A DNA stretch of 64,000 bases. Source: Planctomycetaceae bacterium. Its GTDB lineage: Bacteria; Planctomycetota; Planctomycetia; Pirellulales; Pirellulaceae. Where the stretch lies: the NCBI GenBank assembly GCA_020638995.1, contig JACKHM010000004.1, positions 744,001-808,000 of the forward strand, in the 5' to 3' direction. Position 1 is the stretch's first letter; each line of letters starts with the position of its first letter. The notes beneath the pieces are model-generated. The model was given only the letters and a program-made list of their open reading frames with translations. It was not told the origin of the DNA and ran no database searches. A program made the position numbers and the translations under genes. Shown here piece by piece: positions 18,671-27,156 of this stretch.

Positions 18671-19618
18671 ATGGGAGCTTGGGGAACAGGTCCATTCGAG
18701 AATGACGAAGCCAGCGATTGGGCGTCATCGCTGGCGTGTAGCTCCGCTGATGAACTCGCGATGACGCTGGAGGCGGCTGCCCGAACCGGAGATCCGAACC
18801 TGCATACCTGCCACTGCGGATTGGCCGCAGCAGAACTGGTCGCGGCTGCTCGTGGGTATCCCTGCCCTCGATTGCCACGGGAGGTCAGTGACTGGATTCG
18901 CGAGAATGCATTTCACTGTGACCGAGCAACTCGGATTCTGGCCGAGGACGCGGTCGCCAACATACGAAGTGACAGCGCGCTGTCTCATGAGTACAAGGGA
19001 GATGGAGGATGGACTCGAAGGACAAAGAACCTGCTTGACCGGCTCGCCCGACCTTCTCGCATTTCAAAATCGCGTGCAACGAGAAACAGGAAGAATAAGT
19101 CTGCGCCAGACAAATCACCGTCCGGTGAATCAGGCTCAGATTACAGGAAGCTGGTTCTGGAATTGCGCAGCAAGGGGGCAATTGTCAAAGTCGCCAAGTC
19201 AGGTGAGATCAAAGAGATCGATCTGAGCGACAGCGAACGATTTAGTCGCTCCGATTTTGCGATGCTGTCGAAGGCGGTGACGGCCGTGGATGTTGCCATC
19301 GGAACGGAAGGTTATCAGCTGGCCGATCTTCGACATCTCGCAAAGCTCAAACAACTCAGATCGTTGTCCCTTGAGAGCTGGAGCGATCCGTTCACGGATT
19401 CCCATGCAAAGCAGCTAGCAAAGTTCAGATTGCTGGAAGAATTAGAGCTTCTGGGGAGTTCGGAGATCCGCGACGAAGGCCTTGGACATCTGAGTCAGCT
19501 TTCATCACTGCAATCTCTTCGAATGCGAACTGAGCATTGTACGAAACGAGGACTTGCAGCCTTCCACAGGAGATTGCCGAAGTGTGAAATTCACAAGCCG
19601 TATCCGTGGACCTGCTAA
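18671..19618 (+). CDS. DUF4259 protein with C-terminal leucine-rich repeats
   Basis: 315 residues, ATG at 18671 preceded by GAGGAGG. Residues 1-120 match DUF4259 (MGAWGTGPFENDEASDWA..., AAAELVAAARG). A Lys/Arg-rich linker follows (about 125-160). From about 195 on there are leucine-rich repeats (LRHLAKLKQLRSLSLESW, LAKFRLLEELELLGSSEIRDEGLGHLSQLSSLQSL) of the planctomycete-type variant. Function unknown; LRRs suggest protein binding. No signal peptide, so cytoplasmic. The join between DUF4259 and LRR is uncommon. Confidence 0.8.
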   Translation: MGAWGTGPFENDEASDWASSLACSSADELAMTLEAAARTGDPNLHTCHCGLAAAELVAAARGYPCPRLPREVSDWIRENAFHCDRATRILAEDAVANIRSDSALSHEYKGDGGWTRRTKNLLDRLARPSRISKSRATRNRKNKSAPDKSPSGESGSDYRKLVLELRSKGAIVKVAKSGEIKEIDLSDSERFSRSDFAMLSKAVTAVDVAIGTEGYQLADLRHLAKLKQLRSLSLESWSDPFTDSHAKQLAKFRLLEELELLGSSEIRDEGLGHLSQLSSLQSLRMRTEHCTKRGLAAFHRRLPKCEIHKPYPWTC

Positions 19619-19810
19619 TGGTGATGCTCTTGTTTTCGGCCGATCAATCGCCGCCGACGTTATGACTCAGAGAGCCGAAAAGGACTGGAACTTCATGGTG
19701 TTGTGACCAACAGTCACACAGCGTCGAACAATGAGTCCATGATCGCGGCTGGCCAGTTGTCGAATTCATGTCCCAAAAGTTCTAACCGTGTCTGGTTGCC
19801 CCGAATCTTT

Positions 19811-20296
19811 TCACACCTGTGTCACTCGTGCTCTGCTCACTCCGAGATGACGGGCCAGTTCAGCCCGCGTTTTGACCACTCCGGAGTCGAGAATTGATTG
19901 GTCTTCGCGTGCCAGTTTCATGCGGTCGGGTTTCGACTTTCTGGATTTGTTTTGGAGTAGGGGAATGCCCGAAACCGGTGTCCACTCGTAGAACGGGACT
20001 CTGGCCGGTCGACGTAACTTGTTGATTTCGCATGCACCTAACTCGACGAGGCCTTGGTTTGAGTAGAGTCCGACTCGGGGAGATTCCGCGATCAAGCTTG
20101 GGGCGTAGCCTGAGAATTCGGTAGTGGAGTTTGCAAGGACGGGGAAAGTTTGGGGATTCGGTTGGAGCGAAGTGGGTTCACGTGCCAGGTCACAAGGGAA
20201 GTCACGGTCCGACTCTGGTCGGCTACTCCGAAGAACTGGCCGGAGACCCGACCACACAACACATTCGGAGTTCATCTTGCGATAGTCTAGCGACAA
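19811..20296 (-). CDS. HTH protein, apparently truncated
   Basis: 161 codons; the true start may be the ATG at 20275. The last 40 residues hold a clear helix-turn-helix, VKTRAELARHLGVSRARVTQV, directly followed by TGA. Similar HTH proteins near serine recombinases continue past this point, so the C-terminus looks cut. The middle has a charged Lys-rich patch (LLQNKSRKSKPDRMKLARE). It lies divergent from the DUF262 gene, where a regulator of the DUF262-HipA pair would be expected. Function inferred only. Confidence 0.5.
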   Translation of the reverse strand: MSLDYRKMNSECVVWSGLRPVLRSSRPESDRDFPCDLAREPTSLQPNPQTFPVLANSTTEFSGYAPSLIAESPRVGLYSNQGLVELGACEINKLRRPARVPFYEWTPVSGIPLLQNKSRKSKPDRMKLAREDQSILDSGVVKTRAELARHLGVSRARVTQV

Positions 20297-20390
20297 GACT
20301 TGCCATTCCCCTCATGATTTCGCTCCACTATCATTGACGTTCACCAGGTTCGAACGCGAACTCTTGTCAATTCAAGCGTGTCAATCTCTC

Positions 20391-22037
20391 ATGGCCCAAG
20401 CTAATCGAGTTTCCGAAACAAAGCTTCGCCGGCAACCGGAAGCGCGAGGTTTTCGCGTAGAACAGTTGCTTCAAGAGGCCCGTGATGGCCGCCTGAGGAT
20501 TCCCGCTTTTCAACGGCCATTGCGTTGGCGGTCCAAGAACGTCATTGAGTTGTTCGATTCGATCCGTCGGGGTTTTCCTGTTGGCGAACTCTTGCTTTCC
20601 AAGTATCACGCGAAAGCAGACACGGTAACTTACGGACCGTACAGTATCGATGCGGAGGATCAAGCATCGGCGTATTGGGTTGTGGATGGGCAACAGCGAA
20701 TCACCGCGCTAGTAGCAACATTGCTCCGACCCGAAGAGACGCCACGCGGGGACTTCTGGGCGATATGGTACGACCTAGAGAACGAAGAGTTTAGGCTCCT
20801 ACTTAAACGGGATGCAGAACCCACGTGGATGCCCTTGAATGTACTTTGTGACTCGGTCAAGCAACTCAAGTGGATCAGGAACTGGCCGTATGCGGACGAC
20901 CATGAAGTGCTAGTCGATCGAGCGCTCGAACTCGGAAAGTCGATTCGCGAATTCGAAATGCCGGCGTACATCGTTGAGGCTGCTGACGAGCATGTTTTGC
21001 GGTTGATTTTTACGCGAGTCAACACCGGCGGCATCGGGATGCGAGAGTCAGAGATCTTTGAGGCGTTGTACGGAAACGAGGGTGACAAGCCAATTCGATC
21101 GGCTGTGGCAAGGTTATGCGACCTTGGGTTCGGCCAACTCGATGAAGATTTGTTTCTGCGATGCTTGCGCGTTACTTGCGACGTGCCATTGCGAGATTCG
21201 ATTGATTCACCTGAAAAACTGCCTAAGGACTCAATTCGCCGAACGGAGTCTGCACTTCGACGAACAATTACGGCAATCTCGCTTGCTGCCGGAGTGCCTC
21301 ACTGGAAGTTGCTTCCCTACCGGCTTCCACTTGTCTGCCTGCCTGCATTCTATGATCGCTTCCCCTCCGAAGACTCTCGGATGGACCGTCTCGTTGCAAA
21401 GTGGATTTGGCGCGGCGCTCTTACCGGCGATCACGAAGATGTTACGGACGCTAGAGTAACGCGGCTTGTCAAGCAGATACGCGACGCAGAGACGTCGAGC
21501 GAGGCGATTGTCGGACTTCTATCTCACTTCGAATCGTTGGATACAGATGGTGACTTCAAGAACAGCCCGCTCAATGAGATCGAACAGAAGATTTCTCTAA
21601 GCAGAGCATCCGGGAAGATCTTTGTATTGGGATTGCTTGCCGCCAATCCTCGCCGGGGACCGACAGACGCGCAACAATTGCTCTGGACTGATGATATCGA
21701 GGACGAAGTGGAGCAGGCGAGCAACAGTTCTGCAGTCGATCCATCAAAAGTTTACCGCTCGCTAACGGACGAAGGTAATATCGGCATCGACACGATCGTT
21801 CGCGTTTCTGGGATGGGAAAAAAAGAACTCATTTGTGCAGACGCGGAAACGTTGCGATCGTTCCTGCTAAACGCAGAAGCTGTCGAGTTCCTTGCGGCTG
21901 GTTCCGTCGAGGACTTCCGCTCTTGTCGCCGGATTATATTGACCGCCTACTTCACGCAGTTCGTCGCCGACCGAGTTGGAGATCGTATCGATGTGCGCCC
22001 GTCAATTCGCGCAATCATAGAGGAAAGTGTGACGTGA
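20391..22037 (+). CDS. DUF262 (GmrS-like ParB-fold) protein
   Basis: 548 residues from the ATG at 20391; a TTG at 20334 would add 19 residues. The N-terminal DUF262 domain is clear: LRIPAFQRPLRWRSKNVIELFDSIRRGFPVGELLL, then WVVDGQQRITALVATLL near residues 97-112 (the DGQQR motif) and IFTRVNTGGIGMRESEIFEAL. DUF262 domains have a ParB/sulfiredoxin-like nucleotide-binding fold and form the N-terminal half of GmrSD restriction enzymes. Here the usual HNH-containing DUF1524 partner domain is not evident; the C-terminal half is helical and unknown. A HipA-like kinase gene follows after 25 bases in the same operon. Confidence 0.8.
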   Translation: MAQANRVSETKLRRQPEARGFRVEQLLQEARDGRLRIPAFQRPLRWRSKNVIELFDSIRRGFPVGELLLSKYHAKADTVTYGPYSIDAEDQASAYWVVDGQQRITALVATLLRPEETPRGDFWAIWYDLENEEFRLLLKRDAEPTWMPLNVLCDSVKQLKWIRNWPYADDHEVLVDRALELGKSIREFEMPAYIVEAADEHVLRLIFTRVNTGGIGMRESEIFEALYGNEGDKPIRSAVARLCDLGFGQLDEDLFLRCLRVTCDVPLRDSIDSPEKLPKDSIRRTESALRRTITAISLAAGVPHWKLLPYRLPLVCLPAFYDRFPSEDSRMDRLVAKWIWRGALTGDHEDVTDARVTRLVKQIRDAETSSEAIVGLLSHFESLDTDGDFKNSPLNEIEQKISLSRASGKIFVLGLLAANPRRGPTDAQQLLWTDDIEDEVEQASNSSAVDPSKVYRSLTDEGNIGIDTIVRVSGMGKKELICADAETLRSFLLNAEAVEFLAAGSVEDFRSCRRIILTAYFTQFVADRVGDRIDVRPSIRAIIEESVT

Positions 22038-22062
22038 TCGCGTATTCTCGGGGAGTCCGCGC

Positions 22063-23271
22063 ATGAGCGCGCTACTGGTTCGGTTAGGCGACGTGGAAGT
22101 CGGCGTCTTGGAGCATTTTGATGATGAAAGCCAGAGGTTTACCTTCTCTGATGACTACTGCTCTGCCTTAATTGACTTACGCCCCGTCCTCGGGCAAATT
22201 TTCGAAGATCGATTTCCGCACCCAATCACCGTCGGTGGGCCAATCTGCTGGTTTGCCCATCTCTTACCACAAGGCGTGATGAGACGGTGGCGGTCACGAC
22301 TACTAGGACTCGATCAAGACGACACGTTTGGTCTCCTTAGGCAACTCGGCACGAACATGCCAGGGGCTGTGACACTCACGCCAACTGAGTCGAAAATCCG
22401 TTCTCATCAAGTCCGTGGCGAGGAGAATACCATCGCGTCGAAAGTCGACGAACAGACATTGCGGTTTTCGTTGGCAGGCGCCCAGTGGAAACTGTCCGCT
22501 AGGTCTGCCGGACGTGGCCTTACAACGGCTGCTGAATCGATTGGAACTGCGTACATTGCAAAATTCCACGCGCCAGAGTTTCCTGGATTGCCGCAGTGTG
22601 AATTCGCGACCATGAATTGGGCGCGACACTCAGGCCTTGAGCTACCTGCGTTTGAGCTTCGAACAGTCAAGGATTTCGACAGCATTCCGGACGAGATGCC
22701 CGTCGGTGATGGCACCGTTTTCGTGATAGAAAGATTCGACCGAACTCCCGGAAGCAAGATCCACATCGAAGACTTTGGCCAAATACTAGATCGACCACCG
22801 GGAGATGCTCAATACCACGGCAGTTACGAGGAACTTGCAAGCGTAATCAAATGGATTGCCCCGGAGTCAGCGGCAGCATTCATCAAGTTGACCGTTTTCA
22901 ACGTTATTTGTGGCAACGGTGACGCACATCTGAAGAATTATTCTGTGATGTATCCTGACAAGAGGAACGCGGCGTTAACTCCTGCATACGACCTCGTCTC
23001 GACGTTGGTTTACTATCCCCCGGGCAAGGAGCGGCTCGCTTTGACCTTGGGCGGCACGAACGACTTTCGATCGATTACTGAATCAAGCTTTGAAGAGATA
23101 GTCAGGAATCTGGGAATAGATCTAGGAGTTGGTGAAACAACAGTCAAAGAGGCTATTGAAGCGATTATGGACGCATGGAATGATCCCTGCGTCCAGGAGC
23201 AGTTCACGAGAAAACAAATCGAACATATCAGCGCACACCATGCTTCGTTGACTTTATTAGATCCGCAATGA
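22063..23271 (+). CDS. HipA-like Ser/Thr kinase
   Basis: 402 residues, ATG at 22063 with GGGGAG upstream. HipA landmarks: LLPQGVMR in the N-lobe, FSLAGAQWKLSA (P-loop region), IAKFHAPEFPGLPQCEFATMNWA, ERFDR, the catalytic NGDAHLKNYS (about residues 285-294) and LTPAYDLVSTLVYYP with the metal-binding Asp. HipA toxins phosphorylate targets such as glutamyl-tRNA synthetase. No HipB gene is adjacent; the upstream partner is a DUF262 protein instead. The pair probably works as one unit, in toxin-antitoxin or phage defence style (inference). Confidence 0.88.
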   Translation: MSALLVRLGDVEVGVLEHFDDESQRFTFSDDYCSALIDLRPVLGQIFEDRFPHPITVGGPICWFAHLLPQGVMRRWRSRLLGLDQDDTFGLLRQLGTNMPGAVTLTPTESKIRSHQVRGEENTIASKVDEQTLRFSLAGAQWKLSARSAGRGLTTAAESIGTAYIAKFHAPEFPGLPQCEFATMNWARHSGLELPAFELRTVKDFDSIPDEMPVGDGTVFVIERFDRTPGSKIHIEDFGQILDRPPGDAQYHGSYEELASVIKWIAPESAAAFIKLTVFNVICGNGDAHLKNYSVMYPDKRNAALTPAYDLVSTLVYYPPGKERLALTLGGTNDFRSITESSFEEIVRNLGIDLGVGETTVKEAIEAIMDAWNDPCVQEQFTRKQIEHISAHHASLTLLDPQ

Positions 23272-23440
23272 GTTTTCGCGAAAGATTGCATGTCAGTGGG
23301 AACAAACTGGGAACAGCATCACCAACACGAGCGATGGACGAGTACAATACGAAGTTAGTGTTACGGAGTGTTTCTTCAACCTGTGGAAGAACTTAGCAAC
23401 ACAACGACAACACGAGATGATTACTTCCCCAATGGCCCAA

Positions 23441-23468
23441 GGTTAGGTTCGAGTCCTACCGGGGGAGC
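23441..23468 (+). other. tRNA 3'-end remnant, probable att junction
   Basis: The stretch reads GGTTAGGTTCGAGTCC, then TACCGGGGGAGCC. It has the T-arm (GGTTCGAGTCC) and 3' acceptor strand of a tRNA, most like tRNA-Gln, but no matching anticodon arm lies upstream. It sits exactly at the 3' end of the serine recombinase gene, whose stop codon lies within it. Integration into tRNA genes leaves such fragments, so this is a candidate attachment-site core. Confidence 0.45.
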
Positions 23469-25072
23469 CTTGCATCCTGGTTACGCAACTTTCTTGATCG
23501 GAAGTCGCCTAACTGCACGCTCAACGGCGTGGGGCTTCTGCCCCACGCCTCTATTTTTAGCCGGCCTTCCTTCTCTTTCTTCGTGAAATCCAGTTCAATT
23601 TGCCGGATCAGCAGGCGGACGGCATATTGCCGCTCCTCAAACGTCAGTTCGTCCCAAAGCTCGTCGAAGTTCTCATACGCTTCCCGTACCTCGTCCAGCG
23701 ACAGGCTCTGGTCCCGCCGATCGCGAATTTGGAGCGTCAAATCCGTGATGCGTGACTTCAGCATCTTCTGGTCCACTTCGAGTTCGGCGAGCCGGTCTTT
23801 GATCGCACTGATCCCCTGCAGATCGGGGTCTGAAAGCCGGTCGACCAGGGTTAGCGAATCGCGTTCCGCCTTTGCCAATTGCTTTGCCAACTTGCTGCGG
23901 TCCGATTCCAATTGTTTGCAGCCGTCCTTGGATACTGATTCGGCAGCTGTGAGGACGGCTTCCAATTTATCCGGCTGTTTCGCCAGTTGGCGGAAGTACG
24001 TGACGAATGCTTCGTCGATCACGTCGGCCTTGAGGTCAGCCCCTGGGCAGGCGGCCGCGTCGCGTTTCGATTTGGTTGTACACTTGTAGTAGTAGTACCG
24101 CCGAACTTGACCATCCTTTCCTTTTTTGTTGACAAAGCTGGACGTGTAAGCGCCGCCACAGTGACCGCAACGCAGAAGCCCCAGCAGCAGCGTGTCTTGC
24201 TGGGTCTGGTCACCCCGTCTTGGCTTATCCTGCTTTGCCACCAACAAATTCTGCACTTCGACGAACTTCTCTTCGGGTATGATCCCCTCGTGCTCGCCGT
24301 CGAACTCCATGTCATCGAATCGAATCTTTCCAACGTAAGTGATGTTGCTCAGCATGCGTTGAATGTCCGCCCGCGTGAATTTTCGTGGTTGAATCTCGCG
24401 ACCATTCGAGTATTTGACATATTTCGTGCGGTGGCCTTGCAAGTTCGCCCAGCGAGCCGTTCGCGCGATCGAAGCGAGTTCGAGGTACTTGTCAAAAATT
24501 GCACGCACGAGCTTCGTTTGGTCCGTGTTAACGACGAGCTTCTTATCAACCGCATCATAGCCGAGGATGGGGTGGCCGCCGCTCCATCGGCCGTGCCTCG
24601 CCTGCTCGGCCATCTTCTCATACGTCCGCTCCGCGATCATCTCGCGTTCAAATTGAGCGAACAGCATCAACAAGTCGCGAAAGAATCGTCCCATCGGTGT
24701 TGAAGTGTCGATCTTCTGCGTCGTCGACACGAGGGCGACATCGTTCGCGTCAAACAGTTCGTTCAACCGACACCAGTCGTGCATCGATCGCGACAACCGG
24801 TCGAGCTTCGTCACAAAGACGACGTCGATCTGGTCGATCTTACCCAACATCTTTCGAAGCTCATCGCGTTCCAAGTCGGCAGAACTCGCAACTTCTCTAA
24901 AGACTTGAAAGACTTCGTATCCATCTGCCTCGGCAGCACGTCGAAGCCGGGCTTCTTGATCTTCGAGGGAACTGTAGTCTCCCCGATTTTGGTCGAAAGT
25001 GCTTACTCGACAATAAATCGCCGCGCGTTTGCGTTCCGCGACTGGCTGTTGGGATTGTTTTCTTTTCACCAT
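23456..25072 (-). CDS. Large serine recombinase (site-specific integrase)
   Basis: 538 residues. The resolvase N-domain starts with RAAIYCRVSTFDQN (catalytic Ser in RVST) and continues with FVTKLDRLSRSM and the long E helix. The recombinase domain includes GGHPILGYD and FTRADIQRMLSNITYVGKIRFDDMEFDGEHEGII. A zinc ribbon follows (LLRCGHCGGAY ... YYYKC ... CPG), then a coiled-coil motif (about 380-450). It integrates or excises DNA between attP and attB without high-energy cofactors. The last residues and the TAG stop are supplied by the tRNA-like fragment. Probably the integrase of the element to its right. Confidence 0.92.
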   Translation of the reverse strand: MVKRKQSQQPVAERKRAAIYCRVSTFDQNRGDYSSLEDQEARLRRAAEADGYEVFQVFREVASSADLERDELRKMLGKIDQIDVVFVTKLDRLSRSMHDWCRLNELFDANDVALVSTTQKIDTSTPMGRFFRDLLMLFAQFEREMIAERTYEKMAEQARHGRWSGGHPILGYDAVDKKLVVNTDQTKLVRAIFDKYLELASIARTARWANLQGHRTKYVKYSNGREIQPRKFTRADIQRMLSNITYVGKIRFDDMEFDGEHEGIIPEEKFVEVQNLLVAKQDKPRRGDQTQQDTLLLGLLRCGHCGGAYTSSFVNKKGKDGQVRRYYYYKCTTKSKRDAAACPGADLKADVIDEAFVTYFRQLAKQPDKLEAVLTAAESVSKDGCKQLESDRSKLAKQLAKAERDSLTLVDRLSDPDLQGISAIKDRLAELEVDQKMLKSRITDLTLQIRDRRDQSLSLDEVREAYENFDELWDELTFEERQYAVRLLIRQIELDFTKKEKEGRLKIEAWGRSPTPLSVQLGDFRSRKLRNQDARLPR

Positions 25073-25139
25073 TGCTGATTACCTCATTCTTCGGGCGTTA
25101 GCCGATCTTAATGACGAGCGATCTATTTGCGTGCGGTGG

Positions 25140-26468
25140 TCAATCCTCAAGCAATTCAGGGAATTTCAGACGACGAGCCGTTCGCTGCGCCGTGCGGAAA
25201 ACGGTTTCCTTGAGTTGCCGCGTGACCTGCCTATCAGACAAACCGGTAGCGTCGGCAATAGCGTCCACATTCCCAGCATGTTCGATGAAGAGACGCAAGA
25301 GCTTTGCTTGTTTTGGCTTTTCTCGCTCCATCGCGGGCAGAATCTCGTCTTGCAATATCAGCATCTCCTCTGAGATGGCCATCAAGTCGTGGGGTGAGCG
25401 GGCACCGGGATCGATCAAGGATGCGGGACTCTCGCGCTCACCGGGATACGAATCTTGGTACTTTGTACGCTGCTGCTGCTTCTCATCACGGCGGGCGTGT
25501 TTGCGCAGTTCAAAGTAATGCCGCTGAAGGTAAACAAATCGAAGCAGTTCGTTCATCGCTTCACAGTTTTCGGATTGCGCGCCCTCAGAAGCGATTGACC
25601 GATAAATATCGTTGAAGAAACACTCGAACATTGGCCCACAGCCGAACAGGAATCCGACGTTGATCTTGCCGAAGCACTCCGCAGCGCCATACCGCAACTC
25701 GTGCATCACCTGCTCACTGGGACTCAACGAAGTAATGTCGTCGTGTAGTGCATCGATGACAGAACGAGCCACCTTCGCGGTCATTTTGCTAGTCCACCGA
25801 ATCGTCACCGCCATATACTTACGGTACAGTTGCCTCACGTAGTTACGGTCGAAGCCCAGTCCCAAATCTCGAAAATCGTCCGCACGGCACCGCTCGATTT
25901 CTTTCGTCAGATTCGACCAACACTCCACTACTTCCCGTCCTTCTCCTGGCGGGATTAAGTGGTGGTAGAGCGCCTTGCCAAACTTACCGAGGTCCGGATC
26001 GTCGAATTGTCGCTGTAACGAAGGCAGTTCGGTTATGGCATCCCAAAACACCTCCTCAAGCAACCCACTCGGGTTTTCTTCACTGTGCTGTACGACTCGC
26101 CACTGCTCCGCTTGCGCTTGTGACAACTCGACGGCGAAAGAAGTACCCGTCTCGTCGGCCAGTGTTTCCCCACGAATGGCTTCCGCGGACCACGGTTCGA
26201 TAACCAAGTGGCGCCCGACTCGTTTTGTTTTCACGCTGGGAACAAGTAGTCGGCAGAGCGCCTGATTCATGGCCCTCGGCTCGTTGCTTCTCGCCTGTTC
26301 GTCGATGACATCGACTGCTCGATCCAACACCAGCAGTTCAAGAGGATTGATCGGGACGCGTACACCGGCTTCGCTCGTTTTCCAAAGGCAAAAATCCCGC
26401 TCGCCTGACGGGAACACGGTCGTGGTCAGATGGATGTCGGATTCCGTCAGGTTTTCGATGATGTCCAT
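25140..26468 (-). CDS. Unknown protein with C-terminal HTH, recombinase neighbour
   Basis: 442 residues from an ATG at 26466-26468 with AAGGAGG upstream. Not a family I recognise. The N-terminal third is beta-rich (LVIEPWSAEAI..); the middle is helical (YRKYMAVTIRWTSKMTAKVARSVIDAL). The end holds FIEHAGNVDAIADATGLSDRQVTRQLKETVFRTAQRTARRL, a good helix-turn-helix of the sigma-region-4/CENP-B-like kind. It is transcribed with the recombinase at 23456 and could regulate or assist excision (inference). Confidence 0.6.
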   Translation of the reverse strand: MDIIENLTESDIHLTTTVFPSGERDFCLWKTSEAGVRVPINPLELLVLDRAVDVIDEQARSNEPRAMNQALCRLLVPSVKTKRVGRHLVIEPWSAEAIRGETLADETGTSFAVELSQAQAEQWRVVQHSEENPSGLLEEVFWDAITELPSLQRQFDDPDLGKFGKALYHHLIPPGEGREVVECWSNLTKEIERCRADDFRDLGLGFDRNYVRQLYRKYMAVTIRWTSKMTAKVARSVIDALHDDITSLSPSEQVMHELRYGAAECFGKINVGFLFGCGPMFECFFNDIYRSIASEGAQSENCEAMNELLRFVYLQRHYFELRKHARRDEKQQQRTKYQDSYPGERESPASLIDPGARSPHDLMAISEEMLILQDEILPAMEREKPKQAKLLRLFIEHAGNVDAIADATGLSDRQVTRQLKETVFRTAQRTARRLKFPELLED

Positions 26469-26495
26469 TTCCCCCCTCCTTGATTTCTTGGAGAT

Positions 26496-26577
26496 TTTTT
26501 CGGCGTTCCGCTCAGCCTGATGTCTGCCCGCTGAAACGACTCTTTCGTTTCACGGAACGGACAATGAAAACCAACTC
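26496..26577. repeat. Copy 1 of a duplicated upstream module
   Basis: TTTTTTCGGCG, 13 variable bases, GATGTCTGCCCGCTG (26519-26533), then a TGAAACGA/TCGTTTCA dyad and ATGAAAACCAACT at a small gene start. The same order recurs at 26963-27040. Looks like a duplicated promoter/operator with a gene start. Confidence 0.5.
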
Positions 26578-26761
26578 AAAATCGGCTGAATCCAACGGAA
26601 AACGCAAGCTCAAAGGCTCGGCCAAAGCTTCAAATGAGTATCGCGGGAACAATGATTTCCCAGATCCAACCGTACTGTCCCCGGAAGAACGCACGGCTCA
26701 GTTCGGTCGTTTGTTCCTGCGTGCAGTCGAGCGGCGAGCAGCCAAACAGCCTGTCGACTGA
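26564..26761 (+). CDS. Small basic protein of unknown function
   Basis: 65 residues from the ATG at 26564. The N-terminus is Lys/Asn/Ser-rich (MKTNSKSAESNGKRKLKGSAK) and the C-terminus is helical (SPEERTAQFGRLFLRAVERRAAKQP). It lies just after a conserved upstream module whose second copy lies before the next recombinase. Size, charge and place suggest an excisionase-like or recombinase-associated accessory protein. That is inference from context only. Confidence 0.5.
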   Translation: MKTNSKSAESNGKRKLKGSAKASNEYRGNNDFPDPTVLSPEERTAQFGRLFLRAVERRAAKQPVD

Positions 26762-26817
26762 AGCGTATTATATGTCCAAGAGCATCAAAAACGCAACTAT
26801 ATTTCGTGCCACGGTTC

Positions 26818-27024
26818 TCACCCGGCGCAGGGAACGGCTCCGGAGCTAAATTCCTGGTCAGAATGCGTCATATATAGATGTAGGGGACGATTAGCTTTCG
26901 CCGCTTTCTCCAGCTGCGATCCGTCACTCTGCTTCGCCTCGACACCTGCTCTCTTTTTCACAGTTTTTTTCGGCGCAACTCCCTGCGCGATGTCTGCCCG
27001 CTGTGAAGACGTCTTCATCGTCAA
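26818..27024 (-). CDS. Doubtful Lys-rich small ORF in a 395-base gap
   Basis: 68 codons, minus strand, starting in the TGAAGACGTCTTCA palindrome (27004-27017). Composition is Lys/Ala/Ser-rich (GVAPKKTVKKRAGVEAKQ) with no domain. No clear ribosome site. The 26762-27156 gap otherwise holds only the second copy of the upstream module. Confidence 0.2.
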   Translation of the reverse strand: MTMKTSSQRADIAQGVAPKKTVKKRAGVEAKQSDGSQLEKAAKANRPLHLYMTHSDQEFSSGAVPCAG

Positions 27025-27040
27025 TTGAAACCAACTTGAT
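26963..27040. repeat. Copy 2 of the duplicated upstream module
   Basis: TTTTTTTCGGCG, 13 variable bases, GATGTCTGCCCGCTG (26989-27003), the palindrome TGAAGACGTCTTCA, then TTGAAACCAACTTGA. The last part matches the start of the 26564 gene but is frameshifted and stops at once. It precedes the recombinase at 27157 and may now serve as its promoter region. Confidence 0.45.
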
Positions 27041-27156
27041 GGTCAATGGCCAACGTTCGATGCGCCGGCGAGATATCGGCGTACGCGATCGCCAACTGCC
27101 AATGCGCCTTCGCTTTTTGCCTTTAACGCGGGACGAGCCCGCAGAGAGAGATAAAG

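Noticed and set aside
23987..24703. 238-codon plus-strand frame
   Set aside because: Antisense to the serine recombinase, which has clear catalytic and zinc motifs.
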